Shown piece by piece: positions 6,384 through 6,487 of a stretch of 6,487 nt of DNA. The notes under the pieces were generated by a model, which was not told the origin of the DNA, did not search any database, and saw only the letters and a list, made by a program, of their open reading frames with translations. Source of the stretch: Desulfobulbaceae bacterium. Its GTDB lineage: Bacteria > Desulfobacterota > Desulfobulbia > Desulfobulbales > SURF-16. Numbering within the stretch: position 1 is the first letter of the stretch; each line of letters starts with the position of its first letter. Location of the stretch: NCBI GenBank assembly GCA_024763495.1, contig JANTFJ010000152.1, positions 1 to 6,487 on the forward strand, given 5' to 3'. Position numbers and translations under genes: made by a program.

Positions 6384-6487
6384 GTAACTTCTCATGGGGT
6401 AAGCGTCCTAACTTCGCTAACCCCTGTAATTGTAACTGCTTACAGGGTGCCGTAGATTTTCGTGATCAGGTCGGCGCAGCGTATTAG
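6384..6487 (+). repeat. Repeat-family member upstream of the glycosyltransferase, running off the window
   Basis: The block 6384-6412 matches the complement of 3834-3862 at 28 of 29 positions. The 20-mer 6421-6440 is identical to the complement of 3753-3772. Positions 6413-6480 match 5209-5276 at 57 of 68. It holds GTAACTGCTTAC (6432-6443). It starts 16 bp upstream of the glycosyltransferase start codon, so any promoter for that gene must lie within or beyond it. The right end is not in the window. Confidence 0.7.

Noticed and set aside
5187..6487. Possible CRISPR array from the recurring GTAAC blocks
   Set aside because: Copies are few, divergent, in both orientations and separated by whole genes, with no regular spacer length.

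Overview
The window looks like an ordinary chromosomal stretch of a Gram-negative bacterium. An OmpA-type peptidoglycan-binding domain points to an outer membrane. The fused SpmA/SpmB-type membrane protein and the PreP-type M16C peptidase would fit Desulfobacterota (former Deltaproteobacteria). That placement is an inference from gene content, not a demonstrated assignment.

Layout: the 3' end of an OmpA-family gene enters from the left on the + strand and stops at 338. Three complete genes follow on the - strand, so they read from right to left: a family 2 glycosyltransferase (6367 to 5585, GTG start), a fused SpmAB nucleoside-recognition membrane protein (5156 to 3870) and a large M16C zinc metallopeptidase (3611 to 702). 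The OmpA and peptidase genes converge on a 363-bp spacer. Spacers of 258 to 428 bp separate the - strand genes, so they are unlikely to form a tight operon, and I see no shared pathway. The glycosyltransferase is visibly AT-richer than the SpmAB gene. No convincing intrinsic terminator (hairpin plus T-run), tRNA, rRNA, CRISPR array or transposase gene was seen.

The unusual part is the non-coding DNA. All four spacers carry members of one degenerate interspersed repeat family. Recurring pieces are a 12-mer of form GTRA-N4-TYAC (six copies, one a perfect palindrome), a 28/29-bp match between 3834-3862 and 6384-6412 in inverted orientation, an exact inverted 20-mer (3753-3772 and 6421-6440), a 57/68-bp ungapped match (5209-5276 and 6413-6480), and a 23/25-bp match (3686-3710 and 5533-5557). 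Arms tend to face each other within a spacer, and they begin 0 to 7 bp after the stop codons of three of the four genes. The spacer at 339-701 can fold into a multi-branched structure. The spacer at 5157-5584 also holds a REP-like cluster with GGCGAT boxes in alternating orientation. I find no new multi-gene system; the repeat family is the feature worth following.
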